Positions 19,572 through 28,635 of a stretch of DNA of 64,000 nt are shown one piece after another. The stretch covers positions 45,349 through 109,348 of the IMG/VR virus record IMGVR_UViG_3300033153_013152. One strand, given 5' to 3'. Made by a program: the position numbers and the translations under genes. Below the pieces are notes generated by a model. It was not told the origin of the DNA, did no database searches, and saw only the letters and a program-made list of their open reading frames with translations. Positions within the stretch are counted from its first letter, which is position 1. Each line of letters begins with the position of its first letter. Source of the stretch: a virus.

Positions 19572-20134
19572 CTTTTCCCCAAACCAAAATACATAGGTTC
19601 TGAAGTTCCCCATACCCACAATCCCTCTACAACAAAACTTTTGTTCTCATCAAATCTAAATTTTTTGTATTTTGGTTTTTCACCTTCATTCACATACTCT
19701 AGAGTGGTGTGTGGCTTATATTCTGGGAATTTATTTGAAACATTGATGGCATTCTTCATCAATTCATCTTTGAATGTGTAATGCATGTTCTTCAATTTCT
19801 TAGAAAAAATAGGCATATGATAGACTTTTTGACCCTCATCATTAACAAATTTTCTTGGTTTGCGACCAATCTTAGCTTTGAATGGTCTAACTTGAGAACA
19901 TACTTTTGAAACTATATTTTGAAGCTTACCATCAAAATGAGGATTCATATCGCCAATATAAACCACAATGATATGTTTTGGAGATTGATCTTCTTCTCCT
20001 CTTCCATTTGGAATCATCTGAGCAATTTCTGGAGGTAGAGCACAAAATATTCCAACACTCTTTCCTGGTTCTTGTTCTCTATTTTTGTGCCAATGCATTA
20101 CATTATATAGATGACTTAAATTTGGTAAATTCAT
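19568..20134 (-). CDS. 2H phosphoesterase / RNA ligase-like protein
   Basis: 188 residues. Two H-x-[T/S]-like motifs spaced as in the 2H superfamily (2'-5' RNA ligase and cyclic phosphodiesterase fold): KHIIVVYIGD near residue 54 (first motif, Thr replaced by Ile) and YKPHTTLEYV near 143. Such enzymes open or form 2',5' or cyclic phosphate ends of RNA. It is coupled to its neighbours by ATGA-type overlaps. It lies close to a CCA-adding enzyme, so an RNA-repair unit is plausible. The imperfect first motif leaves activity open. Confidence 0.7.
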   Translation of the reverse strand: MNLPNLSHLYNVMHWHKNREQEPGKSVGIFCALPPEIAQMIPNGRGEEDQSPKHIIVVYIGDMNPHFDGKLQNIVSKVCSQVRPFKAKIGRKPRKFVNDEGQKVYHMPIFSKKLKNMHYTFKDELMKNAINVSNKFPEYKPHTTLEYVNEGEKPKYKKFRFDENKSFVVEGLWVWGTSEPMYFGLGKR

Positions 20135-20472
20135 TATCTCTCTCCTTTTGGTGAAAATGAATCACCAACAAAACTACCATCTGGAACAGTTGGTTCATCA
20201 TCATCCATTGGAAATGGACCTCGTTGCGGCATTTGTTTGCCCAATACTATACCTTTTGCCGTATCAATATCACCATCTTGAATTGCTTTGATCAAATTTC
20301 TAAATTCTGAATCTTTCATTCCCATTTCTTGAGCTGGTGTAAATCCAGTTCTTTTGGCTCTCATCATTTGTGTAATAGCTTTTCTTGGTCCATTTATATC
20401 ATTTTTTCTAAGAGCATCTCTAAGTCTATTTACATCTTGCAATGATTCACATAATATTTTCAAAGTAATCAT
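20134..20472 (-). CDS. small protein of unknown function with L-x-E N terminus
   Basis: 112 residues, start ATG at 20472. It begins MITLKILCESLQD, which fits the short N-terminal motif ending in L/I-x-E shared by several genes here. The middle is basic and helical, and the C terminus is Pro/Asp/Gly-rich (MDDDEPTVPDGSF). It overlaps the next gene by one base. I do not recognise a family. It lies between the CCA enzyme and the 2H phosphoesterase. Confidence 0.6.
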   Translation of the reverse strand: MITLKILCESLQDVNRLRDALRKNDINGPRKAITQMMRAKRTGFTPAQEMGMKDSEFRNLIKAIQDGDIDTAKGIVLGKQMPQRGPFPMDDDEPTVPDGSFVGDSFSPKGER

Positions 20473-20482
20473 CCAAATATCC

Positions 20483-21721
20483 TCAATGCAACCTTTTTAC
20501 AAATCCTTCTTTTTGCTTCATAGACTGTATAAAAATAATTAGTTCGTTTTTATCATTACGAACATTTCCTGCATAAATTTGATCCATAATTGCTTTTAAT
20601 ACTTGACCAATTTGTTTTCCTTTAAATCCAACTGCAGCAATATCATTCCCAGAAATTTGCAATTCTTTTGGTGAAATTGGCAGTTCTTCTGCTTTTTTTA
20701 TTTTTTCTGTTGCTTCACGAAACTGTGGCAATGGATTTGATATGTTCAATGATTCAAACAATTTTTTGAAAAATGGAATACTTTCTCTGATTTTCTCTTT
20801 GAAAACAACTGAATTCCAAAATTCATTTTGCAAAAGATTTCTTGCTGTATCCAAAAACTTTTCCATTTCAATTGTTGGTCTCATTTTTTTGGCATCACCA
20901 CCAAGAATAAAGAAAGCAATAAAATTAGCCAAAATCATTTCTTCTTTAGTTCCCGCAAATTTCTTCAATGAAATTGGCTTAAAATCTGAACCAAACAAAA
21001 ATTTACCAATATCAGTTTCATCCAACAATTTGACAAACAATTCAGGATTTTTTGCTTTTGTCCATGCTTTTTCAAACTCCATAAGAATTCTTTCCGGAGA
21101 AATTGTTGCTAATTTGTTTTTCAATTCCTTCATTGCTTCCAATGTTTTCTTTTCAATGTTAAAATTGAATCTAACGGCAAATTGAATCGCCCTAAGAATT
21201 CTCAGTGGATCTTCATTGAATCTATCTTCTGGTTCACCAACAACTCTTATTAATCTCTTTTGAATATCTTCTTGACCACCAAATAAATCTACAACATTAC
21301 CTTGTACATCTTTTGCAAGAGCATTAATTGTAAAATCTCTCCTGGCTAAATCTGAATCTACAGAAGCTTTGTAATCAGTCTGTACAGAAAAATCTGTATG
21401 TTTCTGTCCCGTTTTGGTTTCTTTTGTTCTTGGAATTGCAAAATCAAATTCTTCACCATCTATTGTAGCCTTAACAATTCCAAATGATTTTCCTACCTCA
21501 GATACTTTTCCCAATGATTGCAACACTCTGGCAATTTTTTCTAAAGGAATTCCTGTGATTAGAAAATCTATATCTTTTGATTCTGGTGTTCCTGGAATCA
21601 GCTCATCTCTAACTGCTCCACCTACAATGTAAACTTTTCCACCAGCACGAATAATTCTACTTTGAATTTTTTTGATAGTATTTTGAGATATAGCTTCTGT
21701 TATAAATTTAATAATCTTCAT
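20483..21721 (-). CDS. cca: tRNA nucleotidyltransferase (CCA-adding enzyme / poly(A) polymerase family)
   Basis: Adds or repairs the 3' CCA end of tRNAs. 412 residues from the ATG at 21721 (MKIIKFITEA). Class II nucleotidyltransferase motifs in order: GGKVYIVGGAVRDEL near 27-41, the metal-binding D-x-D in ESKDIDFLI (Asp50, Asp52), ARRDFTINALAKD near 120, and NEDPLRILRAIQFAVRF in the neck domain. The C-terminal body is helical, as in the family. The N terminus resembles the T4 capsid-targeting sequence (MKTYQEFIAEA), so the enzyme might be packaged in the head. It overlaps the upstream gene by 14 bases. Confidence 0.88.
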   Translation of the reverse strand: MKIIKFITEAISQNTIKKIQSRIIRAGGKVYIVGGAVRDELIPGTPESKDIDFLITGIPLEKIARVLQSLGKVSEVGKSFGIVKATIDGEEFDFAIPRTKETKTGQKHTDFSVQTDYKASVDSDLARRDFTINALAKDVQGNVVDLFGGQEDIQKRLIRVVGEPEDRFNEDPLRILRAIQFAVRFNFNIEKKTLEAMKELKNKLATISPERILMEFEKAWTKAKNPELFVKLLDETDIGKFLFGSDFKPISLKKFAGTKEEMILANFIAFFILGGDAKKMRPTIEMEKFLDTARNLLQNEFWNSVVFKEKIRESIPFFKKLFESLNISNPLPQFREATEKIKKAEELPISPKELQISGNDIAAVGFKGKQIGQVLKAIMDQIYAGNVRNDKNELIIFIQSMKQKEGFVKRLH

Positions 21722-22203
21722 TTGGATAATCAATAAAATATTTTACTTTTTCTAAAGTAGGATTTTCTATTTCAACGCTTCCCCTTTTTGATCCTATTTT
21801 AACATCCAATATAACAACTTTTGAATGTCTAAGCAAATTATTTATTGTATTCAATTGTTTTGGTGTTGGCTTTTTGTGCAAATCTAATGTTAGCGTATCA
21901 CCTCCATAAAATCCCATTCTTATTGCACCCTTATTCATAAAATCAATCATATATCTAGAATTAGAACCCATTCTTTCATCATCTGGAATACTAGAACCAA
22001 TTTCTAAATATGCCATTGAAATATTTCTATGATCATATGATCTATCACCGTGGAGAACCACCTTCGGATTTTCCGCTAAAATCCAACATTTCCCCGTCAG
22101 GAAGAATATATCCCGATTCTGATGGATTATAAGTTACTCCAAAAATTTTTTTTGAAACATTAAATATTGTTTGCTCTAACAATATTTTTCTTAGAGGTAT
22201 CAT
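21708..22203 (-). CDS. conserved phage protein of unknown function, +1 frameshift at CGG
   Basis: The downstream part has no ATG. The ATG at 22203 opens a 51-codon leader (MIPLRKILLEQTIFNV ... EMLDFSGKSEGGSP) ending at CGG 22048-22050. Skipping the C (CCA C GGT) gives GDRSYDHRNISMAYLE and an open frame to 21708, 164 residues in all. The motif LDFSGK-GGSPGDR-DHR across the junction is contiguous and protein-like. It begins with the L-x-E type N terminus (RKILLE). Its stop lies just inside the CCA enzyme gene. Function unknown. Confidence 0.72.
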
Positions 22204-22207
22204 TTAT

Positions 22208-22375
22208 TTATTTTTTACCATTTCCTCTTCCGCCACCAAAACCATTTCTACCTCTCCTAGGCAAATACCATTTAGAATTTCCACCATTATTGGTTTTTGT
22301 GGTTTTACAATTACCTTGACCCCTTCCCGTTCTTGGACCCTCACCTCTTGGTCCTGTTTTATCTCCTCTTGGCAT
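22208..22375 (-). CDS. small Gly/Arg-rich protein, DUF5320-like
   Basis: 55 residues: it starts MPRGDKTGPRGEGPRTGRGQ and ends GRNGFGGGRGNGKK. The N terminus matches the MPRGD-TGP-G-GP-TGRG signature of DUF5320-type small proteins found in many bacteria and archaea. A strong AAGGAGG ribosome-binding site precedes the ATG. Function of the family is unknown. It lies between the SLKNL-type paralogue and the 164-residue frameshifted gene. Confidence 0.75.
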   Translation of the reverse strand: MPRGDKTGPRGEGPRTGRGQGNCKTTKTNNGGNSKWYLPRRGRNGFGGGRGNGKK

Positions 22376-22398
22376 TTTATCAACCTCCTTGTTAAAAA

Positions 22399-23412
22399 TT
22401 AATACTTATCTGCAGCATAAAAAGCCCTAAAAACATTATCAATCCAACCTTTTATACCCAATCTTCTTTTATTTTGTGCAGCAGCCCTCATTGCAATTTT
22501 CCAATTTTCCCACTCACTTGAAGATATATTTTTTTTATAATTCAAAAAATCTATACCTTGTCCACCTCTATTATCTATTTGTTTAGACACTTTGTAAATC
22601 TTTCTTCCGTCTTCATCACTCAATCCATATTTTTTAGGATTAATAACAAATCTCGCAATAACAGTATTAAATTCATTCAAATAAACATGTGACAAATATG
22701 TTGTTGCTTTCAATGCAGAATTGGGAATTGTAGCAATATGTCCAAGCATATCTTTTCTAAAAAAAACTGCCTGTATGGGTTCATTTTGATGAATCATTCC
22801 AGAACCCTGGTCAATAACTCCATATATATCATACAATTTCATTAAATATTGAGACCATTGTCTAGGATTTTTTTGAGCAAAAAAATCTCTTGTTATATTC
22901 CAAACCACTCCTGGAACTGTTTGAAAATAAGATTCTTCTTCAATATCATTCCACATATCTCTCACAGACGGATCATCACGATATATAGAATCTTGTTGCG
23001 AAAATATTTTTTCATTTCTTTTTAACAACTCTTGCTTTGTAATCCTGCTATCTTTATCAACTTCTGCAGTACTGCTCACAATTAAAACTTTATCTCTCCA
23101 TTGAGGTTTCACTACAAAAATATGCATATATTTTCTATCACTAGCAAATGGCAAATCACCCTTATAAAATTGATCTAGGCTAAAAAAAACAATAGGATAG
23201 GCATATATACCTAATGGAGTATTATAATCAGAACTTGGATTTAATCCTAACTTTTCTACATCAGAATAATGAACCATATAATATGGAGCATCTTTATAAT
23301 TTGAACCAACTTTGTCGTATATTTGTTTGAATCTGTCAAACGGTTTGGTTTTCAATCCCCTCTCTCTTTCACCTCTTTGTTTTTCGTAAAGATTTTTGAG
23401 AGAAGGAATCAT
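22399..23412 (-). CDS. phage protein of unknown function, SLKNL paralogue 1
   Basis: 337 residues from the ATG at 23412, which overlaps the TGA of the upstream gene (ATGA); an in-frame GTG lies further back. It is a paralogue of 44830-46200: both begin MxPSLKNLxEKQRG and share HYS-x4-KLGLNP with NTPxGIYxYP and a late GVID-SG-IH-E-Q-VFF pattern. The shared motif could be an enzymatic core (ADP-ribosyltransferase-like has been considered), but I cannot confirm that. The N terminus carries the L-Y-E variant of the capsid-targeting-like motif. Confidence 0.68.
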   Translation of the reverse strand: MIPSLKNLYEKQRGERERGLKTKPFDRFKQIYDKVGSNYKDAPYYMVHYSDVEKLGLNPSSDYNTPLGIYAYPIVFFSLDQFYKGDLPFASDRKYMHIFVVKPQWRDKVLIVSSTAEVDKDSRITKQELLKRNEKIFSQQDSIYRDDPSVRDMWNDIEEESYFQTVPGVVWNITRDFFAQKNPRQWSQYLMKLYDIYGVIDQGSGMIHQNEPIQAVFFRKDMLGHIATIPNSALKATTYLSHVYLNEFNTVIARFVINPKKYGLSDEDGRKIYKVSKQIDNRGGQGIDFLNYKKNISSSEWENWKIAMRAAAQNKRRLGIKGWIDNVFRAFYAADKY

Positions 23413-24301
23413 ATTAAATTTCCTCTCAACCACTTTTCAAATTTTCCGAGATTTTATGTCACCAACCCAAAATCTTTTTAATAAATAGTTATTTTTTTTG
23501 GCCACCCTATTTTTAAGTTTATCGTTATAATAATTCTTTTTTTGAATTTTATCCATCTCTTCCAATTTCAATCCCTTTGGGTGCCAATATTCCCCGTCTA
23601 CTTCTATCAATAAATTATAATTTGGTATATAATAATCATAAAATTTTCCATTTATTTTAAATTCTCTTTCAAAATTTATTTTATTATTATTCAATATTTC
23701 ATTACACATGGAAACAACAACATGATTATTTCGCAAATTCATCAACATAATTCTTTGCTTTTCGGTATTATCTTCTGAATTCCACCATTCTTTTCTCTTG
23801 ATAGATATTTTTTTACTCCTTTCTTTGTTTTGCGATATCTTTCTTTTGGTTTCTTCCGTATGATGTTTACCAAAAAATGGATTATTTTTGCCTTTCATTA
23901 TACCAGACATATTTCTTTTTGCAATTGCCTTTTCAAATTTTTTTCTAATTTCGGGCTTTTCCATTGCTTTTTTTGTACCTTCTGATACTCTTTTTCCCAA
24001 ATTCAAATCATTTTTATATTGTTCCAATTTTGTTTTTCTTATTTTTTCTTTGGTTTTTTTGGAATGATGTTTGCCATAAAATGAAGATTTATTACCACTA
24101 AGAATTCTTGAATCTTCTTTGGAGCTTTTTCCCTTATTCCACGGAATTCTACCATTCAATTTCTCTTTATATTCTTTTGATACTATATCGGCACCGTGGA
24201 AATTTTTCCAAATAACTTTCCTTATTCAATCCATGAACAACTAAATGCGAACTTAATGAAGATTTAAATTCTTTTTTACACTCTAAACATTTAACACTCA
24301 T
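23409..24301 (-). CDS. homing endonuclease with NUMOD3-type repeats, two +1 frameshifts at CGG
   Basis: The ATG at 24301 overlaps the TGA of the neck gene (ATGA). It begins with a zinc finger (MSVKCLECKKEFKSSLSSH). The zero frame reaches CGG at 24194-24196; skipping the C (CCA C GGT) gives KFPGADIVSKEYKEKLNGR and 249 more codons through NUMOD3-type repeats (GKHHSKKTKEKIRKTK, GKHHTEETKRKISQNK) and a nuclease-like core (YYIPNYNLLIEVDGEYWHP). A second CGG at 23446-23448 is skipped (TCT C GGA) to reach GKFEKWLRGNLI and TGA at 23409. Total 296 residues. Both junctions agree with the family pattern, so two shifts in one gene are likely. Confidence 0.8.
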
Positions 24302-25498
24302 GTAATAAATAGTCTGTAAATATCGAAAAAGAATAGAAAAAATTGTCCGCACGAAAATTCCAACTGGAACTCCAGCTAATTGTCTTTTTAAATTATCGGC
24401 AGCTTCCATTTCTTGTTGTGCAAGTTTATCATAAGTCATTGAATCTAATAATGTTCTCAATTCTTCTCTCAACATTGTTTGTTCTTCTCTTCCTTGCATA
24501 ATTAAATCGGCACCATTCAATGTCAAATCACCATTGGGAATTGGAATTGTCGTAACCTTATTTCTAACTTGACCCAAAACTTCCTTGGACAAAGCAAGAG
24601 CAAATCTACGAATCCACTGCTTTCCCATTGAATTTATTCTAAAATAAGATATATTTCCAAATGGAACATTATTTATACTACTAATGCCATCAATTGCTGG
24701 ATCATTAGAACCGGAAAATGGATCACCCTCATTCAAATAATATGTAAAATGAATAGTAACATCACTTGTTGGAACTGGATATAATTTCAAAACATTATCA
24801 ACAATATCATAAGAATAATTTGATCTCCTGATTCTATGAGATTGTTCTAATTGTTGCGCCCTCAATACATCTTCCCAAATTGGCAATAAATAAAACACAG
24901 TTTCTGGAGAAAATGATTCAAATGAAAATTGATTATGAAGATAATTAACCGCACTTGTTGTATCAAAGAAACGATAGGCTGCAGTTGGAGAAAAATGAAA
25001 CATTTCTTTTACTACAATTCTTTGGTTTGTATCTATAGTTCCATCAGCTATTAACAATTCTTGTAAATTATATTTTTCTTGACTCGAACTAACCGCAATA
25101 GAGGCAGAATATAAAGGTCTTGTTCCTCCAACCATTGCCTCAGAGGAATAAGAATCAGCTCTTCTATTCGCAAGGGCCAAAGACATTCTTGCCAATTTTT
25201 GTTCTTTTCCTTCCAATGAACCAGTTTCAGCACCAATAATATCTGCAAGCATTGATTTGGCATTATATGAATTTATCATTGCAGAATATTCTAAAACGGC
25301 TTCTTCCAAACAAGTATATACATCTTTATTAGTTAATTCAACTTGCAATAAACTACCACCAAATTTTCTATAAACATACTCAACCATACCATCTGCAGCA
25401 CCAGAAAAATGAACATCTGAATCATATATGCCAAATGGAGTTGGATCTGCAACGTGATTAAAAGAAGCAGTTAAATCCAAAGTTTCTATTACAGACAT
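24298..25498 (-). CDS. neck-region structural protein, +1 frameshift near C terminus
   Basis: The gene starts at 25498 (MSVIETLDLTASFNHV). Read without a shift it would fuse to the homing endonuclease downstream. CGG at 24347-24349 lies in frame; skipping the C (GTG C GGA) gives GQFFLFFFDIYRLFIT and a TGA at 24298 that overlaps the ATG of the endonuclease, the usual coupling in this genome. Total 399 residues. The body (LEEAVLEYSAMINSYNAKS, LLPIWEDVLRAQQLEQS) looks like T4-like neck or head-completion proteins, and it lies between capsid and connector genes. The exact homologue is not certain. Confidence 0.7.
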
Positions 25499-25506
25499 TT
25501 ATTAGT

Positions 25507-26181
25507 TTATTTCCTTTTTAGTTTTTTCGCAATTCTATTTAACATACTGGGTTCTTTTGGCAATTTTAATTTTCCCTTATTAGATAATCCTTTTTTAATA
25601 TTACCTAGAGCATCGATATCAAATTGATAATCTTTTCCTAAAGATTTCCCAGCCAAAGATTTAAGACTTGGAGCCCCATCTGGTTCTGTTCCTCTAATTG
25701 GTTGATGTGCAATTGAACGACCTTTTTCACCAGGCTTGTCAGTACTAGTCCAATCTATATCATGTTTTGGAGTTTTATTTGGAACTGTATTAAATTTCAA
25801 ATTAGAAGGAGGTAATTTTTTAACATCTTTTGGTGAAGCAAATGGAATATCATCTTTTTTATTCATTTTTGCCTTTGGAATACCATGTAATCTATCAGCA
25901 GATTTGTGGGGCGTTTTAGGCAATGGTGGGGGAATTTGTCCTGGTTTTACATTTTTTTGTTGCGTATAATCATCTTTATTTGGTTGTAAATGTTTACTAA
26001 AAGTACCAAACATTCTTTGCCATTGACTACCAACATTCGAAGGAACAACTTTTGATAAATAATCTAACATATTTTTCATAACAACAATTTGATGATTTAG
26101 TGGAAGTTTGTTTATTCTCCCCATAATAGTTATATAGGCTTCTTGATCCATCGCTTCTTTTAAAATATCTTTTAAATTCAT
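25507..26181 (-). CDS. structural or head accessory protein of unknown function
   Basis: 224 residues. The N-terminal 75 are helical (LKDILKEAMDQEAYITIMGR), then a long Pro/Lys/Gly-rich segment (PPPLPKTPHKSADR, KPGEKGRSIAHQ) and a basic C terminus ending KKLKRK. It lies between the head decoration-position gene and the neck gene. Not recognised; low-complexity linker with a small N-terminal domain. Confidence 0.6.
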   Translation of the reverse strand: MNLKDILKEAMDQEAYITIMGRINKLPLNHQIVVMKNMLDYLSKVVPSNVGSQWQRMFGTFSKHLQPNKDDYTQQKNVKPGQIPPPLPKTPHKSADRLHGIPKAKMNKKDDIPFASPKDVKKLPPSNLKFNTVPNKTPKHDIDWTSTDKPGEKGRSIAHQPIRGTEPDGAPSLKSLAGKSLGKDYQFDIDALGNIKKGLSNKGKLKLPKEPSMLNRIAKKLKRK

Positions 26182-26249
26182 TATTTTTTTCCACCCAAAA
26201 TTATTTATATATCAAATATAAATATTAAAAAACACAACCTTAAAGACAA

Positions 26250-26275
26250 AAAAAGCCCTACTTGTAGGGCTTTTT
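26250..26275. terminator. Rho-independent terminator (works on both strands)
   Basis: Perfect stem AAAAAGCCCTAC / GTAGGGCTTTTT around a short TT loop, with A and T runs flanking the GC stem. It lies about 25 bases past the stop of the gene at 26299, so it ends that transcript. Confidence 0.9.
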
Positions 26276-26298
26276 ATATTCTATTATATTACTATTTT

Positions 26299-26895
26299 TT
26301 ATTGTTCAACAAGAACAGTAGCAATAAAACTAGCGGAAGTGATATCTGGTTCACTGAGATATTCTGCACTTGAAGTCAAACTTACACCAATAAATTGACC
26401 TGGTTTAAATGTCAAACCAGTAGTATCTTTAGCAACTGTGGTTACAAAGTTTGTTGCAAATGCCGTACCTCTAGTTCCAGTATGAACAGCAACCGTACAA
26501 GCAACATTAGCATTATCAACCATAACTGAAGCAGTTAATGCACCCGATTTTACTATTTCAGCATCATACATAGTTGCCAATGAAATTCCCAAAACTGAAC
26601 CAGAACGGACCATTGGAACACCATCAAATGCTTGAGTTGTAGGATCAGTAGTCGATGATAAAAATGAAGCAGTCATACTAGAAAAAGTATCTTGCAATAC
26701 ATTACCTTTTGCAAATACCAAAGGCATTACCATACCACCAGTAGTATTTAAATCACCATCAACAGTAACATCACCAGTAACTGACATTCCATTCTTATTG
26801 ACTTCTACAATTTCAACATTATCGGCATCAATAGCCCATCTATTTCTTGCTTTATAATAAATTCTATTTCCTTGATCTCCACCGCTTGATAACAT
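26299..26895 (-). CDS. virion surface or decoration protein
   Basis: 198 residues of beta-strand type sequence with repeats of the VTGDVTVDGDLNTTGG kind near the N terminus, often seen in phage fibre and decoration proteins. The C-terminal half (FKPGQFIGVSLTSSAEYL) looks like a jelly-roll or Ig-like fold. It follows the major capsid gene, interrupted by a homing endonuclease. A terminator follows directly. The location suggests head decoration, but a fibre cannot be excluded. Confidence 0.6.
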   Translation of the reverse strand: MLSSGGDQGNRIYYKARNRWAIDADNVEIVEVNKNGMSVTGDVTVDGDLNTTGGMVMPLVFAKGNVLQDTFSSMTASFLSSTTDPTTQAFDGVPMVRSGSVLGISLATMYDAEIVKSGALTASVMVDNANVACTVAVHTGTRGTAFATNFVTTVAKDTTGLTFKPGQFIGVSLTSSAEYLSEPDITSASFIATVLVEQ

Positions 26896-26973
26896 TTTTA
26901 TTTCTCTCCCTTAAATATCGAAATTTTAAACTTCAAAAATAAATAGTTGAATACAAAGAAAGAAGAAAAAATA

Positions 26974-28539
26974 TTATAATTCTAAAACCCAAATATAATT
27001 GCCCGAATTAAATATTTTACATACACCATTTTCATTGGCTATTTCATTCTCAGATTTCCCATTTTTAGCTCTATATTTAAATCTATTAAATCTATTTACA
27101 TAATCAGTATAGAAATAACCTATTCCACTATGACCAACATATTTAAATCCATAATTTCTATAAACATTTCCAATACCATAACTACAATCAGAATAAGTCA
27201 AAATTTTATTAAAATTTTCTTGCAAAACCCACTCTTTTACATATTTCATTAAACGAGAAAAAGCACCAGGAATATGCGACTTAATAGCAGAACAAAATCT
27301 AGCCACCTCTATAGTTCCTGGTTTCTTTTTGGTAAAAGGTTTTCTCAAAGAAATACAAACAACAATTTCTCCATTTTCTTCTAAAGAAAAAGCTTTTTTA
27401 TATCTAACATTTCCTTGAAGATGATTATTTTCAAAAAAATTTTTTACTTTTTCGAATGATGGATTTACATTTACAATTAAATTTCTAGCATGATATTTTT
27501 TGAAATTATTATTAATACCCAACTTATTCAAAATAATTGATTCTACAATATCCCTTTTATTTCTCCACTCATCTTCAAATATTTGAATTAAACATATTTC
27601 TTTTTCTTTACATTTTACAAATTTATCATAATGATATTTTTTTGTTTTAAATAAATTACAATGCCAATATAATCCATGAAATTCTATTGCCAATTTTTTA
27701 TTTGGAATATACAAATCTAATTCGCTACCAATATTTTGTCTATCATTTCTAATAATTTCTTTCTCATTAACATATTTAAGTAAAAAATCAACAATTTCTT
27801 GTTCATATTTGCTAACTTTACAGATTTTACATTTCGGACATTGAGCAATTCCATCTCTTCCTATATTTTCAATAGAAGACTCAAAAACAAAATTATGTTC
27901 ATTACATTTAAATTTTAATTTTTGTTTTCTATTTTTGTAGTCTTTTGCCTCAAAAAGAGGAATATAATTCTTAGAACAACAAAGAAAAACTATATCTTTA
28001 TATGAAATTTTTTGTAAACTTTCTCCATATGTATTTTTTCCGTATTTATCTTTAATTGTTTTTCTAATTTTATTTTTTATTTCTTCATTTTGTATTGGAA
28101 ATTCAACACCATATTTTTTTAAATTTGTTTGCTTCCTTTTCAATTTTATACTTTCTAAGAAAGCAACATTTTCAACACCATATTTTTTTAAATTTGTTTG
28201 TTTTATTTTTTGTTTTATTTCATTATTTGAAAATGGATTATTAGTTCCAAATTTTTTAATAAAAGTTTTTTCCCTTTTTCTTTTTATTTCTTCATTTTTA
28301 CCAGGATGATTGACTCCATATTTTTTCAAAAATACCCTTTCTCTTTTTAACATTTGACATTTTTTATCAGAACAACAATCTAAATCTATATTTTTTCTAC
28401 CCCTCAATAATTTATGATAAATTCTTTCAAAAATTTTTCCACAAAAATCACACTCAACAACACAAAATTTATTACTATTTCCCTTTTTAATATTGGGATC
28501 AAAATTATTTTTTTCTAATGTCCTATTTCTCAAAATCAT
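26974..28539 (-). CDS. homing endonuclease-like protein, Vsr-type nuclease
   Basis: 521 residues. Zinc finger near the N terminus (VECDFCGKIFERIYHKLL), then five or six KYG/KFG-type DNA-binding repeats (LKKYGVNHPGKNEE, IKKFGTNNPFSNNE, LKKYGVENVAFLES, LKKYGVEFPIQNEE). The nuclease part reads SELDLYIPNKKLAIEFHGLY, then EICLIQIFEDEW. The C-terminal domain (CSAIKSHIPGAFSRLMKYVK, LTYSDCSYGIGNVYRNYGF) matches the paralogue at 11382-12881. Inserted between the major capsid gene's terminator and the next head gene. No frameshift. Confidence 0.87.
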   Translation of the reverse strand: MILRNRTLEKNNFDPNIKKGNSNKFCVVECDFCGKIFERIYHKLLRGRKNIDLDCCSDKKCQMLKRERVFLKKYGVNHPGKNEEIKRKREKTFIKKFGTNNPFSNNEIKQKIKQTNLKKYGVENVAFLESIKLKRKQTNLKKYGVEFPIQNEEIKNKIRKTIKDKYGKNTYGESLQKISYKDIVFLCCSKNYIPLFEAKDYKNRKQKLKFKCNEHNFVFESSIENIGRDGIAQCPKCKICKVSKYEQEIVDFLLKYVNEKEIIRNDRQNIGSELDLYIPNKKLAIEFHGLYWHCNLFKTKKYHYDKFVKCKEKEICLIQIFEDEWRNKRDIVESIILNKLGINNNFKKYHARNLIVNVNPSFEKVKNFFENNHLQGNVRYKKAFSLEENGEIVVCISLRKPFTKKKPGTIEVARFCSAIKSHIPGAFSRLMKYVKEWVLQENFNKILTYSDCSYGIGNVYRNYGFKYVGHSGIGYFYTDYVNRFNRFKYRAKNGKSENEIANENGVCKIFNSGNYIWVLEL

Positions 28540-28576
28540 AAAATGATTATGCCATATATAGGTGTAAAAATTAACC

Positions 28577-28617
28577 TAAAAAAAATAAAAAAAAAGAAAG
28601 GCCCTTTTGGGCCTTTC
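28577..28617 (-). terminator. strong Rho-independent terminator after the major capsid gene
   Basis: On the minus strand GAAAGGCCC pairs with GGGCCTTTC across a four-A loop, followed by a T-rich tract of about 18 bases. It lies directly after the major capsid stop, as expected for a highly expressed late gene. Confidence 0.93.
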
Positions 28618-28635
28618 TACTATCACCTCCCTAAA

